NCBI GenBank assembly: GCA_039720395.1 | Contig: CM077827.1 | Location: 17,905,822-17,969,821, forward strand | DNA: 64,000 nt | From: Liquidambar formosana | Lineage: Eukaryota; Streptophyta; Magnoliopsida; Saxifragales; Altingiaceae | Direction of reading: 5' to 3' | Part shown: positions 47,456 through 59,193 of the stretch, in pieces | Layout: the number at the start of each line of letters is the position of its first letter | Numbering within the stretch: position 1 is the first letter of the stretch | Notes under the pieces: model-generated | Seen by the model: the letters and a program-made list of their open reading frames with translations, nothing else | What the model was told of the DNA's origin: nothing | The model's database searches: none | Program-made: the position numbers and the translations under genes

Positions 47456-50400
47456 AGGTAATCTACATAAACAAAGAATTAGATTTCATTTTTATCCATA
47501 ATGATTGGGTCTTTAATCATATGGTACCTCCCACTATTTTATCAAATTCCATACACCCTCTAATGGAATTCGGGAATCTCATTCCTAATGGGGATTGGGG
47601 TCCCACTATGACCTAGAAGCCTCACATGTTAGTTTCTTGGCTTCTAACCCACAATAAGAAGACAACTCTTTGTCTATTGCTTCATAAGCAAGTTCCAATC
47701 ATTTTGCCTCTAGGGAACATACACCTCACATGTTAGTTTCTTGGAATACTTCCCTAGTTAAGTTAAACCCATCATTCACACAGGTATGTTTCGCCAAATA
47801 TATACCTCACATGTTAGTTTCTTGGTATATACCAGTTTAGGCACCCCATGATATCTCATATGTGATAGTTTCAAGTAATGTCTTTAACATGGGTAGCTCC
47901 TACATGTCTGCAGCCAGGTACCCACATTAAGGGACGTTAGATGATCCTATAATGATGGAAGGCAATGAAGAATTCATTCCCCAATGACTTCTCCATTTTC
48001 AACTTAATATTTAATAAGAGGGGTTTTAAAGGGTCTCATCAAATTAACATGCATCCTATGTATCAAAATTTAAACATATAAATTATGCTATTTATAATCA
48101 TACATCTCATGCTATTATAAATCATACATCGCATGTTATTATATATCAACATATATAAGGTACCATATTTTGATATTAGTCCCTAAGTGAATAGGTAACA
48201 TATACCAAACTATGGTATTGGAGCTAATACAATTATCTCATAAATTAAAGCTCCCACTATGATGATTATGGACTTTGAGAGGATTCAATCCAAGCCAATA
48301 GATTGAATCCAAGGTCTAAGGTGGGTGTAGGTGATCGTAAAATAAACCATTCGTAACATGCATGCTTTCTTGAAAAACTTCTCTAAGCTTTCAAGTCCTT
48401 CAATCTGCTCCCTTGGCTTGATGGTCTCCACCATTGGCTTGTTGGGCTCCATCATACTCCTTTGGGTCCACCATGCTCCTTAGTGCGCTCTCGATTACAT
48501 AACATTTACATAATATATAGAAAGGGATACATAAGGGGAATGTGGGGTACACAAGAGAATGATAGAGAGAGAGGGAAGGTGGCATGCAAGCCCCAAATAA
48601 TAAATTACATCACCATAATAAAATTACAACTCTTGAAAAATTATTACAACCCATTCATAAGACGGCCAATCACAATTGGTTTAAAGGGTATAGTCCATAA
48701 TCATCATCCAAGCACATACATACAATCTCATTGCATAATGTAAAGAAAAACTGTAAGCATTAAAACATATGGGCATTATGGTAATTCTCTTGAATGATTT
48801 ACATTAATCTCATTAATGCATCCTAATCTTATTAGGTTTTAACAAAAATATCCAGAATTAAATAAAGTCTTAACATTTAAGACATTACAGTTTCAATTAA
48901 TCAAATTAATTTAAAACTTGTAAAGTTTCCTAAAATAACTCTAATATCCAATATTAGGGTTTCCTTAATTAAACCAAACAATTTCATTTAATTAAGAATT
49001 TCCAGATTTTTAATTTAATCCCTAATTGTGTTTTAAACCATTTAAAACATTATAAAATTAATCAATATTAATTAAATAATTAATATAGGAATTAAATAAA
49101 ATCATTAAAATGATGAATTAGTGTATTAGGGTTTCCTAAAACCCTAAACCCTAAATGCATAACCCTAAACCCTAAATGCAAGCCCTAATCATTAAATGCC
49201 TTATGATTGGTCATTTAATGACCAATCATTAAAACCCTAGGTTCATATGGTATTTAATAAAAGGGATTAGGGTTTAATTAATGCCAAATAGGGTATTAAT
49301 TACCCTTAATTAATTACACTAATTAGGGTTTCCAAAACCCTAACCCTAGACATCATTAATGGTATTAATTATGCCCTAACAATCAATAACCATGATTGGT
49401 CATTTAATGACCAATCATTAACTCTTAATTAAGGTAATTAATATTCCAATTAGGGTTTTAATTAATGCCATAATGAAATTAGGGTTTCATCATTAACTCA
49501 AAATTAGGGTTTCATCCTTAACTCTATGCAGCCGTCAGTACCAGGGGGCTGCCTGAGCTTGGCTAGGCTGCCATGGCCACCAACGACTGTGGAAGACCAT
49601 GGCCAGTCATGGGAGAACATCCTAGGGGTGTGGGACAAGCCTCTGGACATGTGAGAAGTGGTGGAAGTGGCTGCCATCATCAAGAACAATCAGGGTTTCC
49701 AAAACCCATTGCTGGAGCCATTGTTGCAGACCTTGAAGGTCACAATAGCTTCTAAATCCTTATCAATTCGACTCCTCCATTGAAACCAGCTTTTGTATCA
49801 TGTCCCTACATGAAATACTAAGCTAATAGAAGAGGTTTGGATGATCAAATCATCACCAATTGTTCTAAACAATTAAAACAACAGTAGGCTGCCCAGAATT
49901 TGACAGCACACTGTCCATGGTCAGAAATTGATTTAAAACCCAGCAAGATGATTGAATTAGGCTACCAAACGAATTTTCCCAGTATCCTACATGTCTTAGG
50001 AAACTAATGCAATTGGTTTCATGCAATTTGGAGTTCCCTAACTCAAGTTCTAATCAAAACTCCATTGATGACTTTTCTGCAGAGAAAATCTGCTATGCTG
50101 TTCATGAAAAATTTTCAAACTTTTTGAATCTTTTTCCATCAAAACCTTTTTGAAACTTAAAGAAAATCATATATACATTATATATAATGATCCTACAATG
50201 ATCTTCCATCATAAATACAGCAGATTTAATTAGAATTAATTGCAAGAACCTTAGGGTTCTAAAACCCAGATTCAGCCTCCATGGTGTTCTTCTCCTTCTT
50301 CCTTCTGTTCTAGCATCTTAATCCAATTATGATGCATCTAAATGCTTGGGAACCTTTCCCTACCATGTCTAGAACATAACCCAAGTGGTGGCAACCATTG

Positions 50401-50909
50401 CCATGCCTTTGATCTCCATCAACAACTCAAAGTTGTGGCTATTGCATCATTCCCGAGCAAAACTGTCTTTCCAGACAGCCTGTAGTAAAAAATTCATAAC
50501 TTTCACTACAAAACTCGGATTGATGCACCGTTTGTTGGGTTGGAAAGCTTATTCAAAGAGCTTTCTAACCATATATGGCTCGAAAATTTTGGAGAAGAAC
50601 TCTGAATTCGGCAGGCAAAACAAGATGACGGTTTTTCATGGCAACCATGAAAACTGTTCATAACAGTTTTATAAAACCCTAGTTTCCTTATTCTTCTTCT
50701 CCAAACTCAAACCCTATGCAACCTATTGCATCCATGGATACACTTAACCATCAATTAGAAGAGGAGTAGAAGAGAATTGACCTAGGGTTCCAAACCCTAG
50801 GTTCAGCCATGGAGGAAAACCAATTATGCAGAAAAATTTTCCAGATTTTTGAATCATTCAACTACACCATAATTACCAGCCCATATGTATTTTGTATTAT
50901 GCATAATCA
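47456..50909 (-). other. 5' leader of element C
   Basis: Close to the leaders of A and D over most of its length: the 20-mer at 47620, 47724 and 47805; palindromes at 49203-49229 and 49392-49418, both perfect; telomere-like motifs about 49130-49190. About 0.4 kb near the PBS (roughly 50270-50690) has no counterpart in A or D. No gene is supported. Confidence 0.75.
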
Positions 50910-50923
50910 TGGCTCTGATACCA
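50910..50923 (-). promoter_or_regulatory. PBS of element C
   Basis: Minus strand TGGTATCAGAGCCA, intact, one base from the 5' LTR. C therefore keeps the cis signals for reverse transcription although its pol is dead. Confidence 0.92.
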
Positions 50924-50924
50924 C

Positions 50925-52582
50925 TGTTGGGAATCGAACAAGAGGGAAAAATCGAAGTGCGGAATATAAAAATTTTTTCTACGATTCCCAATCCCATGAA
51001 TCTAACTATGCATAACACAAAATCAAACCCTAACTACAAAGAGGGTTAGAACACTTACAGAATTTATGTCTTCTCCTTTTTGCTCCAAGCTTTGATTCCG
51101 GACAGCGGTGAATGAGCAGCCCAAGTGTGCTGCCTCCAACGGTATCCACACCTAGCTAGAGCTTCAAGTCCTTTTCTTTCTTCTTCCTTGTTGTTGCTAG
51201 AGGTGGAGAAGAGAGAGAGAGAGAAGAGAGCCTCCAAGGGGCTGGACGGCTAGGGTTTATTGTGCAAGCCTCTTATGCCATGTCACACATAAGTGTGACT
51301 TATATAGGCAGCCCACTAAAGGGGGCTGGCCATGGGGAAGAAACCCTAATAGGGTTATGTGTAATTACTCTTAATTGCACATTAACCCCTATTATTTGTA
51401 TCAAATACAAATAGGCCTATAAAGAACTATTCTTTATTCACTAAAACCCTTTCTCTCATAGACTTTAAAGCCCTTCTTGCATGATCAGTGTGTGACCCAT
51501 TGGGTTCACATCATTAAGTAGTAGGAATAGCACGAGGTGTGCACAATGGAACTCTTTCCATTTAGGGTCTAATTGGAACTCCTTCCAATTCCCTAATTGA
51601 TTATAACTCACTTATATCAATTAGGGCTTCTACTAACCATGAGTAACACCTAGCATATGGCTCATGGTGTGGTCCTTAATGAGGTGAATAGTCATTTACA
51701 AAGAACCCTTCTGTTATAGTTTATAGGTTACAATTGCATCCTTCCTTCAACACAATGTCTTCAATTGAACTAATAGGACATGGAAGTCTATCAAGTCCCT
51801 AGTTCAATTACTTTATACTCATTCATAGATATCAACTCATTGATGAACTCATGAAACTCTTTTCATATTCATCCTACCATGGCCATGGATTTAATGAGTT
51901 ATATTATGAATGCTATATGAGACATTCTCTCTCTTTTTCCTGAGAGTGATGGATCCCTTGTTGATCACTCACATGCCTTCATACACATAGCAGTAGGGCC
52001 AATGAACACCTTTGCAAACCCCTGAATAGGATCTGCACTTAGTGTTATCAAACTTCTAAAGCTACATGCATAAGGCAACTATGGTGTCTCAGGTCTAAGG
52101 ATTACTTGTACCACTATAACAATGAGAAACTGATTGACAGGCAGGAAAAACTCCATTCAGTTTATCTCATATCTTTGGTCACATTCAGTGTACCTATTCT
52201 CGCAATAGGCACCCACTTGTTGGTTGTAGTGTCTCCACACAAATAGCTTGAGACTAGCTATCCTCCTATAGAGTCAACCTAACAAGTGCTAGTCCTATGG
52301 TTCATTACTGTCCATCATAGTGAACCTTCAACTAGGAATGCTTTAGGAGTTTAGTACAGAGATATATCTATAGTCTCAAAATTACAACTCTTTGTAATTC
52401 CATATTCTCAACTCTAACTCCATGGACATATTATGGAAATATAAATGAAGCATATAAACATAATAGAATAAGCCCTTTTATTAAATCAATAATAAATGTG
52501 ACATACATAAATGAAATCAAATGATTGTTCCTAATCCCTAAACAATCATCTCTATGATTGGCTCTAGGGCATAATCCTAACA
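50925..52582 (-). repeat. 5' LTR of element C (1658 bp)
   Basis: Begins tgttgggaatcgaac, ends cataatcctaaca (plus). It agrees with the split left LTR wherever compared, including distinctive bases such as tctcgcaatagg (44173 and 52199). Confidence 0.93.
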
Positions 52583-54196
52583 GAGGAATTGTTCCTTGGT
52601 GATAGAGAACACCCAGATGACCCTACTACTTACGGACAGGCGATTTCGGATATTGATTCGAACAAATGGCTGGAAGCTATGAAATCTGAAATGGACTCGA
52701 TGTATTCCAACAAAGTCTGGACTTTAGTTGATCCACCAGAAGGTATAGTACCTATTGGCTGCAAATGGATCTTCAAAAGGAAGATAGGCTCAGATGGAAA
52801 GGTAGAGACCTACAAGGCTAGGCTAGTGGCAAAAGGTTACCGACAAAGACATGGTATTGACTATGAGGAAACCTTCTCGCCAGTGGCTATGCTTAAGTCC
52901 ATTAGGATCTTGTTAGCTATAGCTGCGCACTACGATTATGAGATATGGCAAATGGATGTAAAGACCGCTTTCCTTAATGGAAACATTGAGGAAGACCTTT
53001 ATATGCAGCAACCTGAGGGTTTTACATCCAGTGGTGAGGACCACAAAGTGTGCAAGCTACAGCGGTCCATTTATGGACTTAAACAAGCTTCTAGAAGCTG
53101 GAACATCTGATTCGATGAGGCAATCAAATCGTTTGGTTTCCTACAGAATATGGATGAACCATGTGTGTACAAGAAAGTTAGTGGGAGTGCGATTACCTTC
53201 CTAGTCCTATATGTTGATGACATTCTACTTATCGGGAATAAAGTAGAAACGTTATCAAAAGTGAAAGAGTGGCTTTCACAGAATTTCTCCATGAAAGATT
53301 TGGGAGAAGCATCCTATATTCTGGGAATAAAGGTCTATAGAGATAGATCTAAAAGGATGCTAGGTCTCTCCCAATCATTGTACATAGACAAAATATTGAA
53401 AAGGTTCAATTTAGAAGATTCCAAAAGAGGTCTAATTCCTGTTAGGCATGGAATCAAGTTGTCTAAAAACATGGCACCTAAAACTCCAGAGGAGATTGCG
53501 TACATGAGGACGATTCCCTATGCTTCTGCAGTAGGGAGTCTAATGTATGCCATGTTGTGTACAAGACCAGATATCGCTTTTGGTGTAAGTGTTACAAGCA
53601 GATATCAGGCAGACCCAGGTGTGAAACACTGGGAAGCAGTCAAGGCTGTCCTTAAGTACTTAAGAAGAACTAAGGAACTATTCCTTGTCTATGGAGGAAG
53701 AAATTTAGAAATGGTTGGTTATACGGATTCAGATTTTCAATCTGACGATGATGATAGGAAATCAACATCGGGGTATGTTTTCACCTTGAATGGTGGAGCT
53801 GTAAGTTGGAGGAGCTGTAAACAGGATGTTACAGCGGACTCCACTACAGAGGCTGAGTACATTGCTGCATCAGAGGCTGCAAAGGAAGCTGTTTGGATAA
53901 AGAAGTTCATTACTGAACTGGGAGTAGTTCCTGCCATTGAGAAGCCCTTGCCATTGTTTTGTGACAACAACGGGGCTATTGCTCAAGCTAAGGAACCACG
54001 GTCTCATCAAAAGTCCAAACACATTGAGCGTCGATTCCATGTGATTAGAGAGATCATTGGAAGAGGTGATATTAGCATACAGAAGATTCACACAACAGAG
54101 AATGTAGCAGATCCCTTCACTAAAGCTATGACCCAAGAGCAGTTGGATCACCACAGACAGGAAATGGGTATTAGATACATTGTGGATTGGCTATAG
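52583..54196 (+). pseudogene. Copia gag-pol of element A, 3' part (RT, RNase H)
   Basis: Resumes after the duplicated gagga with the codons that follow NHNAE in element D. RT carries the KTAFLNG block in the normal form (element D has Ile) and YVDD. RNase H is complete, and the frame ends IRYIVDWL at TAG 54194. One stop, TGA at 53108-53110, sits where D has CGA (Arg of NIRFDE), a C-to-T change in a CG context. Apart from the C insertion this is the only break I found, so A was nearly intact until recently. Confidence 0.93.
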
Positions 54197-54210
54197 TGCA
54201 AGTGGGAGAT

Positions 54211-55872
54211 TGTTAGAGTTATGCCCTAGAGCCAATCATAGAGATGATTGTTTAGGGATAAAGGAACAATCATTTGATTTCATTTATGTATGTCACATTT
54301 ATTATTGATTTAATAAAAGGGCTTATTCTATTATGTTTATATGCATCATTTATATTTACATAATATGTCCAAGGAGTTAGAGTTGAGAATATTGAATTAC
54401 AAAGAGTTGTAATTATGAGACTGTAAATATATCTCTGTACTAAACTCCTAAATCATTCCTAGTTGAAGGTTCACTATGATGGACAGTAATGAACCATAGG
54501 ACTAGCACTTGTTAGGTTGACTCTATAGGAGGATAGCTGGTCTCAAGCTATTTGTGTGGAGACACTACAACCAACAGGTGGGTGCCTGTTAATAGAATAG
54601 GTACACTGAATGTGACCAAAGATTTGAGATAAACTGAATGGAGTTTTAACCTGCCTGTCAATCAGTTTCTCAATGTTATAGTGGTACAAGTAATCCTTAG
54701 ACCTGAGACACCATAGTTACCTTATGCATGTAGCTTTAGAAGTTTGATAACACTAAGTGCAGATTCTATTCATGGGTCTGTAAAGGTGTTCATTGGCCCT
54801 ATTGCTATGTGTATGAAGGCATGTGAGTGATCAACAAGGAATCCATTACTCTCAGGAAAAAGAGAGAGAATGTCTCATATAGCATTCATAATATAACTCA
54901 TTCAGTCCATGGCCATGGCAGTGTGAATATGGAAAGGAGTTTCCATAAGTTCATCATTGAGTTGATATTTATGAATGAGTATAAAGTAATTGAACTAGGG
55001 ACTTGACAGACTTCCATGTCCTATTAGTTCAATTGGAGACATTGTGTAAATGGAAGGATGCAATTGTAACCTATAAACTATAACAGAAGGGTTCTTTGAT
55101 AGATACATATTCACTTCATTAAGGACGACACCATGAACCATATGCTAGGTGTTATTCATGGTTAGTAGAAGCCCTAATTGATATAAGTGAGTTATAATCA
55201 ATTAGGGAATTGGAAGGAGTTCCAATTAGACCCTAAATGGAAAGAGTTCCATTGTGCACACCTCGTGCTATTCCTACTACTTGATGATGTGAACCCAATG
55301 GGTCACACACTGATCATGCAAGATGAGCTTTAAAGTCTATGAGAGAAAGGGTATGAGTGCATAAAGAATAGTTCTTTGAGGCCTAATTATATTTGATATA
55401 ATTTATAGGGGTTATTGTGCAATTTAGAGAAATTGCATAACACCCTAATAGGGTTTCCCCCTATGGCCGGCCCCCCTAGTGTGGACTATATAAGTCACAC
55501 TTTATGATGTGTGACATCATCACAATCACAAGTTGAAATCCCAAGGGGCTATCCAGATTTTCCAGCCTCCCTCTCTCTCTCTCCTCTCTTCTCCTTCACT
55601 AGCAACAACAAGGGAAAAGAAGGAAAAGACTTGAAGCTCTAGCTAGGTGTGGATACCGTTGGAGGCAGCACACTTGGGCTGCTCATTCACCGCTGTCCGG
55701 AATCAAAGCTTGGAGCAAAAAGGAGAAGACAAAAATTCTGTAAGTGTTCTAACCCTCTTCATAGCTAGGGTTTGATTTTGTATATGCATAGTTAGATTCA
55801 TGGGCTGTGGAATCAAAGGGAAAATTTTTATATTCCGCACTTCTATTTTTCCCTCTTGTATGATTCCCAACA
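54211..55872 (+). repeat. 3' LTR of copia element A (1662 bp)
   Basis: Same sequence as 26130-27791 except at least one base (A at 55551 against G at 27470). Preceded by the purine tract gcaagtgggagat. Confidence 0.95.
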
Positions 55873-55877
55873 AAGAC

Positions 55878-56340
55878 CACATCTAGAAAACACCACAAAT
55901 CCCCAAGAAAACATCATAAGAAATATCACAGAAGACATAGACAAAATAAACCATCTGATCATCAGTATTACCAACCTTCAACATCCAAACCAACAAAAGA
56001 CTACCATAGGCCAAATCCCAAGAAACAAAATAGAAGAAAAAATGGTAATAATCGACAACAAGACATTGTCTGCCACAAATGTGGTAAAAAAGGACATTAC
56101 AAATCACAATGCAAAGTAAAACAGACAATTAATGCACTACAAATAGATACTAATCTATCTCAAGAAGAAATCAAAGCAATGATAATCAATGCAATATATA
56201 ACTCTAATAGGGAGTATGAATCTTATTCAGAATCTGAAGAAGATAGACAAATTGATGAAATTAACCAACAAACAATAACATCAGATTCTTCTTCTGAATC
56301 TGTCCAAGAACAACAATGTCAACAAGATTGTAATCAATAA
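55878..56340 (+). pseudogene. Caulimovirid ORF1, copy III, 3' part (zinc knuckle)
   Basis: Continues the coat-protein frame after element A (55873-55877 is the duplicated aagac). The knuckle CHKCGKKGHYKSQC is at 56071-56112 with all ligands kept. An acidic serine-rich tail follows and ends at TAA 56338-56340, the same stop as in copy II, which supports it as the real ORF1 end. Confidence 0.88.
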
Positions 56341-56349
56341 TGTTGTAAT

Positions 56350-58759
56350 ATGATAAAAAATAATAACAAAACTAGTCAACAAACTTTATTATTAGAAATC
56401 ATCGATCAAATGGCTAATCCAGTATTAAAGAGAGAATATTTGGAAAAACTTCAACAGGTGATAATTCAACCATAACAACATCCTCCTAAAACTTATAATT
56501 TGGAACAAATTTTAGCTGAAAAATTTAAGCAAAAAGTTAAACAAGAACCAACGGTCCAAGAATTAAAACAAGAAGTCAAGCAAATTAAGGCAAAACTTAA
56601 AGAGTTAAGGCAACATACTAATTTGCAAAATATAAGCTTACATGCTCTCCCAGAACAGATAAATAGACTTGAACAGCAGCAAGCTTCCACGAGCAATAAT
56701 CATGAGGTTATTACCCAATAACAAGATAATGAGGAAAGTGAAATCATCAAAGAAAAGGATAACATTGGTGAAGAAGCTTTCATACAACTCATTAAGCAAA
56801 TAACATATCAAAAATGGAATACAACTATTAAGGTTGTAATCCATAATCCAAAAAACCAACAAGATAAATATGTAGTTCATATAACTGCTTTAATAGACAC
56901 TGGAGCTGAGATGAACTGCATACAAGAAAGTCTAATACCTTCAAAATATTATCAAAAGACAAAAGAAGAACTTAGCTCAGCCAGTGGAGCTAAACTCAAC
57001 ATTAATTTCAAATTAGATAATGTACACATATGTAAGGATGGAACTTGTGTTGAATCAACAATTATCCTTGTTAAAAATTTGAATAGGCAAGTAATATTAG
57101 GAACTCCTTTTATTATTGTTATTTAACCTTTTAACGTTGACACAACAGGAATTACATCTAACATTAAAGGCAAGACAAAGTTTGAATTCATTAATCCACC
57201 TTCGGTTAGGGATGTCAATATTCTTAAAAACAAATTTATAATAGAAGATAAGCACAACAATTTAATTATCAGTGGACAAAACATTTAAATTACCTTAAGC
57301 AAGAAATTCAATATAACCAAGTTGAACAACAATTACAGGATTGGAAACTTCAATTTGCAATACGACAATTTGAGGACAAAATAAAAAAGACAATTTGTTC
57401 TGATAATCCTCATACTTTCTGGCATAGAAACAAATATATTATTAATCTGCCTTATGAGAAAGATTTTCAGGAAAGTCAAATTCCAACGAAAGCAAGACCT
57501 ATTCAGATGAATCAGGAGTTGCTTGAAATATGCAAAAAGGAAATCAAAGAACTGTTGGCTAAAAACTTAATAAGAGAAAGCCGCTCGGCATGGAGTTGTG
57601 CAACCTTTTATGTTTTTAAAGCAGCAGAGATTGAACAAGTTCCACGTTTAGTCATCAATTACAAACAACTTAATGATTCCTTACAATGGATAAGGTATCC
57701 TCTACCCAATAAGAAAGATCTATTAGGAAGATTAAGTAAAGCGACAATATTTTTGAAATTTGACATGAAGTCAGGTTTCTAGCAAATACAAATTGTTGAA
57801 GAAGACAGATATAAGACTGCTTTCACTGTCCCTTTTGGTCATTACGAATGGAATGTAATGCCATTTGGTCTAAAAAATGCCCCTTCAGAATTTCAAAATA
57901 TCATGAATTCAATCTTTACGCAATATATGAAATTTACTATTGTATACTTCGATGATGTATTAGTATTTTCTAAATCAATAGATCAACATTGGAAACATCT
58001 TAACATTTTCTTTCATTTAATTAAGCAATATGGCTTAGCCTTAAGTCCTACGAAGATTAATCTTTTCCAAACAAAGATTAGATTTTTAGGACACCATATC
58101 TGTCAAGGAACAATTATCTCTATAGAAAGGTCAATTCGATTTGCAGACAAATTTCCTAATGAAATTAAAGACAAAAAACAATTGCAAAGGTTCTTAGGTT
58201 GTCTCAATTACATTGTAGACTTCTATCCCAACCTCAGTCAAGAGTGTGCTTTTCTAAGGAAAAGGCTTAGAAAAAACCCCCTGCATGGACACAAGACTAT
58301 ACTGAAACAGTCAAACGGCTAAAACAGAAGGCAAAAACCCTTCCCTGTCTTAGCTTAGCAGACCCATCAATGTTCAAAATAGTCTAAACCGATGCATCAG
58401 AGATAGGTTATGGAGGCATCCTTATGCAGAGAATGGGCAATACAGACAAAATTGTGAGATTCACATCTGGCACGTGGAACACAGCACAGGCAAAATATTC
58501 CACTATAAAAAAAAAAGAAATATTATCTATAGTTTTGAGTATTTCAAAATTTTAGGATGATATTTTAAACAAAAAGTTTCTACTAAGGGTAGATTGTCAA
58601 GTTGCAAAACCTGTTTTGAAAAAAGATGTTAAAAATATTGCGTCAAAACATATTTTGGCCAGATGGCAAGCAATACTTTCTATTTTCAATTTTGATATAG
58701 AATATATTAAAGGAGAAAACAATTGCGTCCCTGATTTCCTCTCCCTTGAGTTCTTATAG
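56350..58759 (+). pseudogene. Caulimovirid ORF2 (protease-RT-RNase H), copy III
   Basis: ATG 56350-56352, ten bases after the ORF1 stop. A coiled-coil region about 56510-56690 precedes the protease, whose DTG triad is intact (56896-56904). RT spans about 57507-58322 with MPFGLKNAPSEFQ and a YFDD box (57945-57956). RNase H is about 58325-58759. Damage includes TAA at 56473 (also in copy II), TAA near 56718, TAA near 57124, a frameshift near 57270, TAG at 57781 replacing a conserved Trp after KSGF, a frameshift near 58320 and another near 58510. It ends at TAG 58757-58759 as copy II does. Confidence 0.9.
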
Positions 58760-58794
58760 GGTCACCTATCCAAAGAACAAGGCAAATTATTAGA

Positions 58795-59193
58795 ATGCCC
58801 AGAACTAGAAAAGCAAAAGCCCCTCAAAGGCAGTCAACCCAAATCAGCCAAGCAACAGGGTCATCTACCCAGCAAAAAACCCAAGCAAATAAAAAATGGT
58901 TTGAAGATCTTCAAGAAGAAGAAGAACTTCTTGCCCAATACAAGCAATAGCAATTGACCTCTCAGCAACAGCAACTCAACTTTCAGCGGGTTCCCCCAAT
59001 CAATAGGTCACCGACTAATTCATTGGCAGCTTTTGGCGTTAGAAGTAGTTACAAGAAAAATGCAACCTCTTCTAAATCTGAGGAGCCGTTAGAAGCATTT
59101 CTAGCTCCATCTTCACCACTTCTTTTAAAAAATAAAAGTAGCAATTTTCGCAAAAACAAAAGTCCATATTTTGCAAAACCCTCTTTTTTAAAT
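58795..59193 (+). pseudogene. Caulimovirid ORF3, copy III, N-terminal part
   Basis: ATG 58795-58797 is 36 bases past the ORF2 stop, the tight spacing usual in this family. The first 133 codons run up to the TIR transposon: a basic start, KWFEDLQEEEELLAQYKQ, a glutamine patch, then a Ser/Pro/Lys-rich linker. One in-frame TAG lies near 58948, where copy II has CAG. The frame resumes unshifted at 60718. Confidence 0.75.

Larger units (their letters stand above)
32876..52582 (-). mobile_element. Ty1/copia element C, non-autonomous, nested in A
   Basis: LTRs of 1658 bp: left (3') in two pieces, 32876-33316 and 43338-44554; right (5') 50925-52582. Target duplication gagga (32871-32875 and 52583-52587) lies inside the gag-pol frame of A. 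PBS on the minus strand at 50910-50923. The leader is close to those of A and D, but the pol region (44555-47455) is heavily decayed and shorter. LTR copies look the same wherever I compared them. That combination points to a defective element recently moved by proteins from a relative. Confidence 0.92.
26130..55872 (+). mobile_element. Ty1/copia LTR retrotransposon A (host of nested C and D)
   Basis: LTRs of 1662 bp at 26130-27791 and 54211-55872. Target duplication aagac at 26125-26129 and 55873-55877. PBS for initiator tRNA-Met at 27793; polypurine tract just before the 3' LTR. Gag-pol is plus-strand, cut at 32875 by element C and resuming at 52583 after the duplicated gagga. Without the nested 19.7 kb the element is about 10.0 kb. 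The two LTRs looked identical in the parts I compared, except one base (G 27470, A 55551), so the insertion is young. Confidence 0.95.

Noticed and set aside
55856..56119. Plus-strand ORF starting at the LTR end and running into viral sequence
   Set aside because: Reads the coat-protein region in the wrong frame; the zinc knuckle is in another frame.
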